A DNA stretch of 58,000 nt, taken from assembly GCA_014529385.2 (NCBI GenBank), contig CM043967.1, positions 81,666,278-81,724,277 of the forward strand, in the 5' to 3' direction. Under the pieces are notes generated by a model. The model was given only the letters and a program-made list of their open reading frames with translations. It was not told the origin of the DNA and ran no database searches. Positions 11,010 through 19,911 of the stretch are shown here, piece after piece. The DNA is from Adiantum capillus-veneris (Eukaryota > Streptophyta > Polypodiopsida > Polypodiales > Pteridaceae). The translations under genes and the position numbers were made by a program. Numbering within the stretch: the first letter of the stretch is position 1; each line of letters opens with the position of its first letter.

Positions 11010-12308
11010 GGTATAGCGGCTTAGTACTTAGGCACCACAAAAGGATGGCGAATCCGCACACCCTTCACACATACACAAGCTCACTCCAAACACAAGATTA
11101 GGTTGCGATTCCGCACACCTCACATGGGCAAAACATTGCAAGAAAACCTACTCACAAAACCTCAAGCTTTATTTAGAGAATAAGGCGATGAAATGGGGAG
11201 CATAGGGTAGGGGAATGAGAAGGGAGAGTGTGGTAGAGCACATGGAGGATAGATGGGAGTTGATGGCGAAGACTCGCACGAGGGTTATGGCCATCATCCT
11301 TCATTTAGCTGCCCTTCATCTTCCATAGCCAAGGGCGTAGAGGTCATGCTCAAGACAAGCATGGTGATTGTGGTGATGGTGATGGTGTGGGTGTGTGTGT
11401 GTGCACTAGGCACACACAATGCATAGTGTGTTCTTTGGTGATGTTGGGTGTGTGTGTATTTAGTGTGATGGTGACCCCTCTTTATATAGGGGATGAGGGG
11501 GGAGGAATTCTAGAATTTAGAAATGAAGAAATCATTATCTACATAGGCCATGTGACTGTGGGTCCCACTTGTCTGGCTGTGTGTATATGTGCCAGAACAG
11601 TAGTCTCATGAGAGAGAGATGGGTTGATGAAAAAAAAGTGAGAGGTGACATGGAGAATAAAGTAATTACAAGAGGGGAGAGAGGGGAGTGTGTTCAGAGG
11701 TGAATCTGTGTGCAGATGTGTGTGAACACAAGAAAAATCAGGTAACCACCGGGTGGGAATGGGTCTGTGGGCACCTTTTTCAATGAAACTGAGTGTGTGT
11801 GAGTGTAGGGGAGGTTATTTAGCTACAAGACAAGAGACATGGCGCCCTTTAGAGAGAGAGGGGGGTATTTGGGTCATGGGATATGATAGGAGAGAGAACG
11901 AGGGGGGTGGGGTATACTATTTTGGAAGATAGGGTAAGTTGCATGTGAGTTAGGGTGCATTATTGGTGAGTTATAATGCATTATTGGTGAGAGGTGGGGT
12001 AGCTTGAGGGGAGAGAGAAAGGAGAAAGGACAAGGGGAAGAGAGAGGGGGTTGACCTTTTGAGTGGAGGAGAGGAAAAGGGACACACGGCAGGACATCAG
12101 TGAAGAAAAAGGAGGCAAGGTGGGGATGGGCTGCCCCACAGGTATGAGGTGGCCTATTTTACCTTTCTCATATATTTACATAATCATACTTTATTTTTTT
12201 CTTACTTTTCCAATGCCTTTTATCACTCCCTCCCTAAGAGGAGGTTTCCATGGGGTGGGGACGAGAGAAGAGGGGTATGGGAGCTTGGCTTGTGAAAAGC
12301 CCCCATCA
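10743..12308 (-). repeat. 3' LTR of A1 (1,566 bp)
   Basis: This is the full-length LTR form. It contains a (GA)n run at about 10957-11003, a GT/CA block near 11385-11412 (GTGTGTGTGTGCACTAGGCACACAC) that can fold, and a minus-strand TATA box. The 5' LTR at 16191-16938 is 818 bp shorter through an internal deletion. Confidence 0.92.
11480..11490 (-). promoter_or_regulatory. TATA box in LTR A
   Basis: The minus strand reads CCCTATATAAAGAGG here. The same site is at about 24713-24723 and 29096-29106 in the A2 LTRs. It is the likely core promoter for genomic RNA of this family. The 5' LTR of A1 itself has lost this part, so A1 RNA could not start there from that LTR. Confidence 0.7.
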
Positions 12309-12312
12309 TTAG

Positions 12313-12324
12313 CCCTCCCCTTTT
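12313..12324 (-). other. Polypurine tract of A1
   Basis: The minus strand reads AAAAGGGGAGGG, then CTAA and the 3' LTR start TGATGG. Purine-rich tracts next to the 3' LTR prime plus-strand DNA synthesis. The same GGGGAGGGCTAATGAT string borders A2 and a near-identical one borders Retro-C. Confidence 0.8.
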
Positions 12325-12376
12325 GGCTAGAGGCATTCATGTCTCTAGCTCTGTTTCTTCTTCCGCTTAGCTGTAG

Positions 12377-12517
12377 GATCCGATATCGAGTTGCCTTCTG
12401 AACTAGCCATTCCATTTGGCCATTGGTGAGATTTTTGGGGTATTCATGAATCTGTAACAGGTCCGAGTGATAACTTGTTCCTTGGAATAGTGTCGGTTGA
12501 ATAAAGGGGAAGCCCAT
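12377..12517 (-). pseudogene. Pol relic between the unknown ORF and the 3' LTR of A1
   Basis: About 47 codons contain LTNGQMEWLVQKATRYRI, which lines up with LTKGQKQWLTRKATRYRL in the A2 pol, in the linker between the second RNase H and the integrase zinc finger. This shows that A1 descends from an element with a normal Tat-type pol and lost nearly all of it. The relic is in a different frame from the preceding ORF. Confidence 0.7.
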
Positions 12518-12541
12518 GGCTTCCAGAACTTTGTGCCAATA

Positions 12542-13999
12542 TTAATGTCCTCCTGGATCCCAAGTGAAAAATAGGATCATTGTTTGCAGTGTCCGAACAA
12601 TAAAATTTGCATGCCAAATTGGATCAAATTTGTAACCACCAGTAGTGAGAGGGGAAATGAGCATCTTGGCTCCTGCAAAGATAGAACTGAAAATTATGAT
12701 TCCCAAGAGTGTACCAAGAATCCACCATATATGGCCGCCTTGTTGGTGTGGTGAGCTCAAGTTGTCTTCAGAATCCTGCTTACTGCCATGACTAGAAAAA
12801 ACTGCGAGCATATCATGCTTCTTTTGGGTGTGCTCAAACATGTCAGCTTTCTTTATTGATGCTAATAGCAAGCCACCTACCTTGCGGCTTAAATTCAAGC
12901 GTAATCCACTTACCTTTCTCCAAAGAGAGGATGCACTATTTGTAAAAAATTGTACCAAATTGCGAATAAGGTCTTCATTCTTGCATTCTATTAGACTTTT
13001 GTCTATCCATGGCTCCTTTCCTCTTATATCCATGCTGATCTTCTCTCTATATGTTAGAGCAGCTAGCCATAGCCATAGGTCTGATGCATCCCATGCAAAC
13101 ACAATGCTGTGCTGTGGAGGAGTTTGGAACATCCTTAAAAGGTTGGCAGCATATTGATCATCAAACTTACTCTGAACACCCTCACATAAACTGGAGGCAT
13201 TACCCATCTCCAAGTTTATAACACCCTTCAGTAGACTAGAGGCATTACCCATCTCTAAGTCTATAGCACTACACAATAAAGTCTTGCTTGGCTGCCAAGC
13301 CTCTGGAGAAATATCCAACTCCAAACCTTCAGTCATACTTACCTTTTCGTTATGGTCCTCAAGTGAAACTGCCTTGATGCAAGATTCCTTTAGCTTGCTA
13401 CACTGTCCTGGGTCCATGATGGTGCACAGGCTTCCGTTTTCAAAGCCCTCCCCTTTGATTGATATGTTGTCCACCTTCTGCAAAGCCTTGCTAGCAGGCT
13501 GGTTTTCCTCTTCTCTTATATCTTTCATGCCCTTTGCATTCCTCTTACTCTGATGAGGCCTAATCAACACTTTACACCTTCTTACGCTTACTACCCAATG
13601 CTGTCGATTGATCGCTTTGGTGCCTATTTCATTCAAGGTTAAAGATGTACTCACATTTTTAACACAATTTTCTTGACTTACCTCCCCCACCTGGGTAGCA
13701 TCTTTTGATTCTTTAACCTCTTGTTCCATTGCTTCAGTTCTTTGAATAAAATTCTTGCTTGATCCTTCTTCAGTTACCTTCATCTTGACCTCTTCTGCAA
13801 GACCAATGATACTTGGTGTGCGGGTACCAATTGATGGTGTGCGTAGGATGATTGTAAGTGGTGATTGTGGCGGTGGTTGCATTGGTGACTGGCGTTGAAG
13901 TGGTGTGGCTAGCTGTGGTTGCACCGCTGGTGGTGGGATTTGAATAGGTGGGATTGGTTGCCTAAGTGGCGGTGGTGTTCTTGGTGGAGAGATCTGATT
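12542..13999 (-). CDS. Unknown 486-codon open frame, C-terminal membrane segment, fused in frame to gag
   Basis: I do not recognise this protein. It begins directly after an in-frame TAG at 14000-14002 and continues the gag frame without shift, ending at TAA (12542-12544). The first 60 or so residues are rich in Pro and Gln. The middle is charged and contains two similar units (LEMGNASSL, twice). Toward the end come a WDASDLWLWLAALTY segment and, at about 12660-12734, a strongly hydrophobic stretch (IWWILGTLLGIIIFSSIFAG) followed by a tail of about 40 residues. One membrane pass near the C-terminus is a feature of env-like proteins, but nothing else supports that. It sits where protease and reverse transcriptase would be. 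Alternatives are a captured host gene or a chance-open region. No internal stop over 486 codons argues that it was recently coding. Confidence 0.6.
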   Translation of the reverse strand, partial: NQISPPRTPPPLRQPIPPIQIPPPAVQPQLATPLQRQSPMQPPPQSPLTIILRTPSIGTRTPSIIGLAEEVKMKVTEEGSSKNFIQRTEAMEQEVKESKDATQVGEVSQENCVKNVSTSLTLNEIGTKAINRQHWVVSVRRCKVLIRPHQSKRNAKGMKDIREEENQPASKALQKVDNISIKGEGFENGSLCTIMDPGQCSKLKESCIKAVSLEDHNEKVSMTEGLELDISPEAWQPSKTLLCSAIDLEMGNASSLLKGVINLEMGNASSLCEGVQSKFDDQYAANLLRMFQTPPQHSIVFAWDASDLWLWLAALTYREKISMDIRGKEPWIDKSLIECKNEDLIRNLVQFFTNSASSLWRKVSGLRLNLSRKVGGLLLASIKKADMFEHTQKKHDMLAVFSSHGSKQDSEDNLSSPHQQGGHIWWILGTLLGIIIFSSIFAGAKMLISPLTTGGYKFDPIWHANFIVRTLQTMILFFTWDPGGH

Positions 14000-14002
14000 C
14001 TA

Positions 14003-14827
14003 TCTCCCCCCTCTATTGAAATTCTGCCTCCTCGGGTGTGGGCAGTAGTACATTCCACGGCCATCTTCCCCGTAGTTGTAACAATGGTACTTTGGGTTCT
14101 ACCTTCGTTTTCCTCTTCCTTGTTCTGGGTTCCTTCCAGGTGTATGCCCTTGCTGCACCAGATGCACAGATAAACTCTCTAGTTGGGTGGTGATGTGACT
14201 CAGCAGGTCTTGCTCTTCTGATGCCTCCTATGGTTGGACTCTATGATTGGTTGTTGCAGTCACTGGGGTTGGTTGGGCCGAGCTTGTTTCCTCTGACTCG
14301 TTTACTCTTGCTTGCATGCGTAGCCTCTTGTCTTTAAGGCGGGCTACTTTGACTGCCGACTCATATGTTGGAGAAAACCTTCCCTTCACCTTCTCTCTAA
14401 GCAGCGACCATAGACCATCAATGAAACGGTCCTTCTTTAGGAAACTAGGCGGTCCTTCATCTTCCTCCAGCGAGGCAACCCATCTCTCCCATAAGTCCAC
14501 AAATTTAGACTCGTAGGTTGCATACTCCAGCAGGCCTCCGTGCTTTAATTCTGTCAGTAACTGCCATAGCCTCTCCGAGGTTGTGCCTCCACCAAACCTC
14601 TTTACAAAAGCAGCCATTAACACATCCCATGCATTCTTGGTGGCCTAGGGCAATGCATTATACCAGGACTTGGCCTCTACTTTCATCAGTAGAGGAAAAA
14701 TTCTAAGTCGTGAAGCGTCGTCATCTTTGTTGGAGACGATACAAGCAATGTCGAAATCATCCAAAAAGTCGGTGGTGAGATCCTCTCCCTTCTTTCCACT
14801 GAACGTGGGGAAAGAAACGCTTGCCAT
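14003..14827 (-). pseudogene. A1 gag with internal TAG stops
   Basis: This encodes a retrotransposon capsid-type protein. It starts MASVSFPTFSGKKGEDLTTD, continues with a Retrotrans_gag-like region (SWYNALP, FVKRFGGGTTSERLWQLL, TYESKFVDLWERW) and ends with a degenerate zinc knuckle at 14042-14083, where C-x2-C has become C-x2-Y and the His is Arg (CYNYGEDGRGMYYC). In-frame stops at 14645, 14228 and 14099 are all TAG, and a fourth TAG at 14000 separates it from the downstream ORF. All four fit CAG-to-TAG or TGG-to-TAG transitions. The knuckle changes suggest loss of RNA binding in this copy. Confidence 0.85.
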
Positions 14828-15149
14828 GGTAGTGACTCGGGAAATTACAAACCTCTTTTTCTTTTTTTTTTCCTTTTTTTAACATTACATTAACAGTAGC
14901 GGCTCATAGCAGCTTTTTACAGGGGTGGGTGGATAGGTTAAAACAAGATAAATATAGAAACATTAAAGGAATGATGGTAATCTAATATGGGGAGAATGAT
15001 AGGGTTCGGGGAATTGAGGATTTCTCCTAGTACCGCCGCACCGAATAGGTGTACGATCTTCTATTGGTAGAAGACTTTCCTATCTACATAGATATTCACA
15101 TGCATATGCTGCAAGAATCTGAACGGGAATGCCGTTGGCCCGTTTTCCA
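14828..15149 (-). other. Spacer upstream of A1 gag
   Basis: A T/C-rich run on the plus strand (14858-14880) and otherwise unremarkable sequence. No reading frame longer than a few tens of codons is convincing here. Confidence 0.5.
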
Positions 15150-16117
15150 TCATGCACAGAGGATAAAATACTTACTTATACTCTTACCGTGCGAGTGTTG
15201 ATGAGTCGGCACATCCACAAGAGGTCGTCGCCTTTCATGGGCTCTACCTTTCCTTCGTTGCTTAGCATGTACGGGGTGATGGCGACGCGTCTGACCACTC
15301 CCAGCCTCTTGGCTAACAGCAATTGTAGGTAATTTCCGTAGTCGGCGTGTTGCATGAATTCTACTCCATTCAGTTGCAACTCGTCCCCAGCCCACTAGGT
15401 TTCTCCCGTGGTAAGTTGTAGAGGGAGAGGAGGAAGATCCTCCCCTCTCTTTCCAAAACAGCGAGAGCAGTAGCCGAACCACTCTTCTCTAGGACATGGG
15501 AATCTTCTTACCACTTCTTCTTCCGGATTGTTGAAGTGGATTGGTAGCACTCGCATGCGTCGTGCAAATTGGTAGGCGACCTTTCGCCGCTTAGCTTCGG
15601 ATGACTTCCTCTTTGTCAAACTGGGTACAACCCGGATTTCTGAGCTTGAAGCACTTGCTTGGCCAGATGCTTCTCCCTTCGGGGTCATGTGTTTCCAGAC
15701 TGGCTTATCTTCTCCTTGCCTTTGGCTCGAGCAGCCCCTTTAGGCCACTTTGGAGTTATAACTTTGACTGTAGTTTCTTTAGGGAAAAGAGGTCTCACCG
15801 TTTGCTTCCCTTCCTTGATGTGAATGACTTCTTTGCGATGAATGTCGATGTAGATGACTTCAGCCCTTTCGCTGCCATCATTGCTGGACCTCATTGACAG
15901 TGTGCCTTGGTTGACAACAGTGATGGCACTTCATCGACCTCCCACCTGATGCTCTCAATTTATAGTTAGAACGAGTGACACGAGATGATGAATTTACCTC
16001 TTGAATGCTGACGACACTGCAGCCTGGCAGTAGCACCTCAATGAAGGCGGCTAGTGCCTCCTTCGTCTCTTCTTCTTCCGTCCTCCAATTAAAAAATTCC
16101 TTCAGCCATTCGTCCAT
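15150..16117 (-). pseudogene. Reading region upstream of A1 gag (ORF1-like), broken
   Basis: An ATG at 16117 opens a frame MDEWLKEFFNWRTEEEE that starts about 20 nt past the primer-binding region and runs 79 codons. It ends with a knuckle-like CHHCCQPRH lacking the fourth Cys. Two further frames follow (to about 15395 and 15176), separated by a frame change and a TAG. They include a basic stretch (KRKSSEAKRRK) and a segment RVAITPYMLSNEGKVEP. Extra ORFs upstream of gag are known in Tat/Ogre elements, so the position fits that lineage, but I see no family motif. Function unknown. Confidence 0.5.
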
Positions 16118-16138
16118 GATTGATAGTGGGCGTCACTT

Positions 16139-16188
16139 TCAGCATTGTAAACTGAAGGTCCTGAGTTCGATCCTCACTGGGGGCACCA
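16139..16188 (-). other. A1 primer binding site extending over a tRNA 3' half
   Basis: On the minus strand, TGGTGCCCCCAGTGAGGA follows the 5' LTR after two bases, a normal primer binding site. The complementarity does not stop at 18 nt. Read on the plus strand, 16139-16188 is a tRNA-like 3' half: anticodon stem and seven-base loop (TCAGC, ATTGTAA, ACTGA), a five-base variable region, a T arm with TTCGATC loop, acceptor strand TGGGGGC, A73 and CCA. Four of five base pairs form in each stem. The anticodon position reads TGT (Thr), but the stem mismatches make identity uncertain. No 5' half is present, so this is not a tRNA gene. Confidence 0.8.
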
Positions 16189-16190
16189 AA

Positions 16191-16401
16191 TGACGGGAGC
16201 AAAGCGAACCCTGAACCCCCGACGGCCTCTAAAACACCGGGGGCCAAATGGCGCGCCTCGAGCCTGTCACGGTAAAGCAAACAGGGGCACCACCTAGCTT
16301 CAGCGGCTAGGACGCAAACAACACACCACCATAACAAAGTTTTCATCCAAGAGAGATGGATGATTGGGAGTAATGGTGAAGAGGGAAAGGGAATGAGATC
16401 A

Positions 16402-16456
<55 letters not shown>

Positions 16457-16938
16457 GGGAGGGGGTATAGCGGCTTAGTACTTAGGCACCACAAAAGGAT
16501 GGCGAATCCGCACACCCTTCACACATACACAAGCTCACTCCAAACACAAGATTAGGTGGCGATTCCACACACCTCACATGGGCAAAACATTGCAAGAAAA
16601 CATACTCACAAAACCTCAAGCTTTATTTGGAGAATAAGGAGAGAGAAAGGAGAAAGGACAAGGGGAAGAGAGAGGGGGTTGACCTTTTGAGTGGAGGAGA
16701 GGAAAAGGGACACACGGTGGGGCATCTGTGAAGAAAAAGGAGGCAAGGTGCGGATGGGCTGCCCCGCAGGCATGAGGTGGCCTATTTTACCTTTCTCATA
16801 TATTTACATAATCATACTTTATTTTTTTCTTACTTTTCCAATGCCTTTTATCACTCCCTCCCTAAGAGGAGGTTTCCATGGGGTGGGGACGAGAGAAGAG
16901 GGGTATGGGAGCTTGGCTTGTGAAAAGCCCCCATCAAC
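16191..16938 (-). repeat. 5' LTR of A1 (748 bp, internally deleted)
   Basis: This LTR shares both ends with 10743-12308 but jumps from GAGAATAAGG directly to AGAGAGAAAGGAGAAAGG, losing 818 bp that includes the TATA box. Because the promoter LTR must give rise to the RNA, the deletion probably happened after insertion. Confidence 0.9.
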
Positions 16939-17883
16939 ACCACTAGCTACTCCTCCAAGAGTCACTCCAGTGGACACTCCTCGCTTCGAGGCTGAGACTC
17001 CAGTGGAGACACTTGGAGTCTGTACCCCCATTGACACGCTGCTAGAGACCCCTGCCAAGACACCCAAGTTCATGCGTCAGTGGCGAGAGGGCTTGCCTTA
17101 CTCCCTCAACTTCACCGGCGGCATCATCTTGGATGATGAAGGCAAGAAGGTGATTTCGCGCATGCGCGGTCTTTGTTCTCAGGTGTTTTGACACTATATA
17201 CTAAACACCTAGAGTGAAGTACCGAATGAATTAAAAGACAGAGTCATCAGCATGCTTTATGAGGAGTTTTCCGTTCCAACACAGGATGACCGCTTCAATG
17301 AAGATGTGATGAAGGTTCGAATGCACGAATATTGCAAGCATAAGCGTTTTGAAGTGCAAAAAGAAATCAACCATGGGTGGAGCAGACCAGATTGGCTGGC
17401 CAAAGAAGATTGGAAGCATGCGAAGAAAGAAGAGCGCGAGAATCCCGACAAGTGGAAGCAACAAAAGGAGGCAGCCAGAGCGCGAGTAGAGGCATGGAAC
17501 TCGCACCACTTGGGGAGCGGCGGGTGGGCATCATGTGAGGCTGATTTTGTAAGTGTTTTCGCATCTATGTTTGATTGTTTAGGATTTATGGGATTTGAAA
17601 TTCTAACATAATGGATTCTTTGTATGTTTTGACAGTGGTCGTTTACAGGACGTGATCCCACGCCGTACGAGCGTGAGTACGAAAGCAGGAAGGGCTTAAA
17701 CGCCCTTATAGACATCCTGAGTTCTCGCGGCGGCATGGTTAGTATTAGGGTTTATTCTTTTCTATTTATTGTATTGTTTTATAAACGTCGTTATATGTTT
17801 ATACTTACAAAAAGCTATCTTATTGTTTTTTTTTGCAGAATCCGATAGATACGCCGCTTCGACGCGATGAGACATCTGATTAG

Positions 17884-18269
17884 ACGACGTCAGTTTAGCC
17901 ATAGCTAGATAGCATTAGTTTCTTTTTGTCATAGATTATGTATCATGAGACGACTTTTATACGTCTTTTTGAAAACCATGTATATTTTTAAAATAATGAC
18001 AATGGTTTGTAACTATTACATTTGCAATGATTAACAATCAAGTGATTTTACCTATGTGTACAATTGTCATTGATTTACTTTCATCAATTCTTGCTTGTCA
18101 TCTTTGTATCTTTATTTTACAAACAATATGTACTATGGATGATGGAGTTAATGATTATATTATCTTGTGGGTGACTATTTTGGGTCTATATTTACCTTTG
18201 CACTTTCTTTCAAAGGTATTTAGACAAATGAAACATTCAATCCAAAAAAAAATCATCTCGGGTGTTGCT
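17884..18269 (+). other. CACTA-1 3' non-coding region
   Basis: AT-rich sequence after the accessory gene, shared in outline with CACTA-3 (42038-42383). No coding frame is convincing. It leads into the 3' subterminal repeats. Confidence 0.6.
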
Positions 18270-18495
18270 ATGACCATCGCTATATTAGGCTCTGCAGCCT
18301 CGCTATAAGCGTCACTATTGATGGCCCTGCAGCGTCGCTATATAGCGACGCGTATAGCAACTAGCATAGCGACGCTTATAGCGACATCCGCGTATCGACG
18401 CTCATAACGATGCTCTTAGCGACTCTGGGGGTTATAAAAACCTAGTGTATTTCTGTCGCTAAAAGCGTCACAAGAGCACACAACCTCTTGTAGTG
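18270..18495 (+). repeat. CACTA-1 3' subterminal repeats and terminus
   Basis: Many direct and inverted copies of GCGACGC/GCGTCGC and TATAGCGACG motifs precede the terminal CCTCTTGTAGTG. A TTATAAAAACC box lies at about 18429-18439 and is conserved at the 3' end of CACTA-2/3. These are the probable binding sites of the accessory protein. Confidence 0.85.
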
Positions 18496-18669
18496 AAACC
18501 TTTGAATAAATCCACCATATCTTTTTCTTTTCCTGAATACTTGGTGAGATAGAGATTTTATACAAAAGGAGTTTCACATAAACTATCTTTTAACATCAAA
18601 CAGTGCTAGCAATCAATACTTAGAAAGATAGTGCATTATGTTGTTATTGAGTGAGAGAGGTACAATTAC

Positions 18670-18725
<56 letters not shown>

Positions 18726-18740
18726 GGGGAGTTAGAGAGT

Positions 18741-19140
18741 CAGTGCTGTGCCAATTAGATAGCCAGAGTTATAATATTAGTGTTAGAGAGATAAAGAGAG
18801 TTAATGAGTGAGAGGTACACAGTTAGTGTGATTTCACCTTTCTCTGAGATATGGAGTTGGAGCGACATAAAGTTAGTGACTTACAGATACATTTGACAAT
18901 CAATGTAGAGTTAGTGCAATAGTGAGTTAGTACGTTAGTGAATAAGTGAGAGACACTATTAGCAAGTTGTAGTGTCGGTTAGATAGCAAAAGTTACAATG
19001 TTAGTGTTAGGGAGATAGAGGTATATAGTTAATGAGTGAGATAGAGAGTTAGTGCGTTAGTGAGTTAGCAAGTTGCAGTGTCGATTAAATAGACAGAGTT
19101 ACAATGTTGGTGTTTGTGAGCTATAGATATAGAGTTAAGA
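18741..19140. repeat. Degenerate tandem repeat with AGTTAGTG motifs
   Basis: Three imperfect copies of a unit (TTAGATAGCCAGAGTTATAA, then a GTTAGTGTTAG segment, then GAGTGAGAG) begin near 18741, 18970 and 19075. Spacing is uneven. The repeat is non-coding. Confidence 0.65.
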
Positions 19141-19360
19141 CTAGTCTGGTAACCCTTCACAACAATCTAAAACTTTATTCCTTTCTCAGTCGGTGGCTTC
19201 CATATTGTCAATACAATCTCTTTGCAAGGATTTTTTTTATAGCCCATTTTTGCTTTTGCAACTATGGGTGCTATGTTGAAAAGAATCTAACAAGGAAAGA
19301 TTTAGAAATATTCTCATGTAGGAAAATGTAGTCTTTTTTAATGTTTTTCATACAATGCAT

Positions 19361-19514
19361 AACATCATGAGCTTCTGCTCGAGAGGCACCACATACCTAG
19401 TTAGGTACAATTGGGGGCACGGGACCACCGACCCCCCATGGAGTCGGCGGTCCCCTGTCCCCAATCGTACCTAGCTAGGTATTTGGTGCCTCCCTCACAT
19501 AAGCTCATGATGTT
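19361..19514. repeat. 154-bp foldback element
   Basis: The two halves are imperfect reverse complements. Outer arms are AACATCATGAGCTT and AAGCTCATGATGTT. Inner arms include GAGGCACCA/TGGTGCCTC, TACCTAGTTAGGTA/TACCTAGCTAGGTA and a GC-rich core, with a centre of about ten bases near 19437. Size and structure fit a foldback MITE or an inverted duplication. No clear target duplication was found. A small-RNA precursor is another possibility. Confidence 0.8.
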
Positions 19515-19878
19515 GAGGAAAGTCACAATGTGGGAATTATTGTGAGAATTTTTCCAAAACATCTTTTGCATCCTTTTATTTGCAAAATATTCATGCCTCT
19601 TGTAGTCTACTGAAGGTCATAATGGGCTCCTATCTAGATGTTGTCAACTCCATAGTTTCCATGGTATTTGTTTGTTATGGCTCATTATATGCTGCTTTTC
19701 AAAGTTATCAATCCTGATCGTGATTTGATAACTTAGATAAGTTGCCTCGTTCCCACCTATGGTGGGGCATAGTGTACAAAATTATTCAAAAGATCATGAG
19801 TTTGTGATGCTTACATATCCCCATATATGTATCTCATCTTCAACACACAGTGTTGTTACAAAATAAACTTCAATAACC

Positions 19879-19911
19879 AATATCATGTGGTCCATCGGGC
19901 CACATGATATT
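19879..19911. repeat. Short perfect hairpin (12-bp arms)
   Basis: AATATCATGTGG and CCACATGATATT are exact reverse complements around a nine-base centre. No run of T follows and no element around it was recognised. Confidence 0.7.

Larger units (their letters stand above)
10743..16938 (-). mobile_element. LTR retrotransposon A1, gag plus unknown ORF, no intact pol
   Basis: The element reads on the minus strand. Its LTRs (TGATGGGGGC...GCTCCCGTCA) lie at 16191-16938 (5') and 10743-12308 (3'), flanked by the 4-bp duplication ACAC (10739-10742 and 16939-16942). In sense order it has a primer binding site, an upstream reading region (16117-15150), gag with a degenerate zinc knuckle, a 486-codon frame with a membrane segment, a short pol relic and a polypurine tract. 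Protease, reverse transcriptase and most of integrase are absent. The LTR is shared with A2, which has pol. A1 therefore looks like a non-autonomous partner. It interrupts exon 1 of the CACTA-1 accessory gene. Confidence 0.92.
10379..17883 (+). pseudogene. CACTA accessory protein (Transposase_24/TnpA-like), CACTA-1 copy, broken
   Basis: This is the second CACTA gene. Its product probably binds the subterminal repeats and assists excision, as TNPA does in maize. Exon 1 is split by retrotransposon A1 (10743-16938) and ends at 17548; exons 17636-17737 and 17839-17883 follow across GT-AG introns. It encodes a Ser/Pro/Arg-rich N-terminus with a Gly run, a Pro/Thr region with repeated TPVET-type units, a GLPYSLNFTGGIILDD segment, and a C-terminal region (RPDWLAKEDW, NPDKWKQQ, HHLGSGGWAS) typical of plant Ptta/En/Spm Transposase_24 proteins. 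The start codon present in other copies is TTG here, and stops follow VF (near 17190) and NT. The copy is dead. Confidence 0.85.
232..18495 (+). mobile_element. CACTA-1 (En/Spm-type DNA transposon) with three nested insertions
   Basis: The element starts CACTACAAGAGG and ends CCTCTTGTAGTG, a perfect 12-bp terminal inverted repeat of the CACTA type. It is flanked by the 3-bp duplication AAA at 229-231 and 18496-18498, as expected for this superfamily. Inside are subterminal GCGACGC repeats at both ends, a repeat-rich leader, a TNP2-type transposase gene and a second, accessory gene, all on the plus strand. Three later elements interrupt it (4987-7398, 9030-10351, 10743-16938). Without them it would be about 8.3 kb, similar to the inner copy at 34718-42642. 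Both genes carry stop codons, so this copy cannot move by itself. Boundaries are seen directly; the class is established from termini, duplication length and gene content. Confidence 0.96.

Noticed and set aside
12542-13999. Calling the unknown A1 ORF an envelope gene
   Set aside because: Only a C-terminal membrane segment supports it. There is no signal peptide, cleavage site or family motif, and the ORF is fused to gag rather than placed after pol.
16139-16188. A tRNA-Thr gene
   Set aside because: Only the 3' half is present, the D arm and 5' acceptor strand are absent, CCA is encoded, and the position is exactly a primer binding site.
18429-18439. TATA box promoter near the CACTA 3' end
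   Set aside because: TTATAAAAACC is conserved in two copies but no transcript or gene starts after it; kept only as a note in the subterminal repeat entries.
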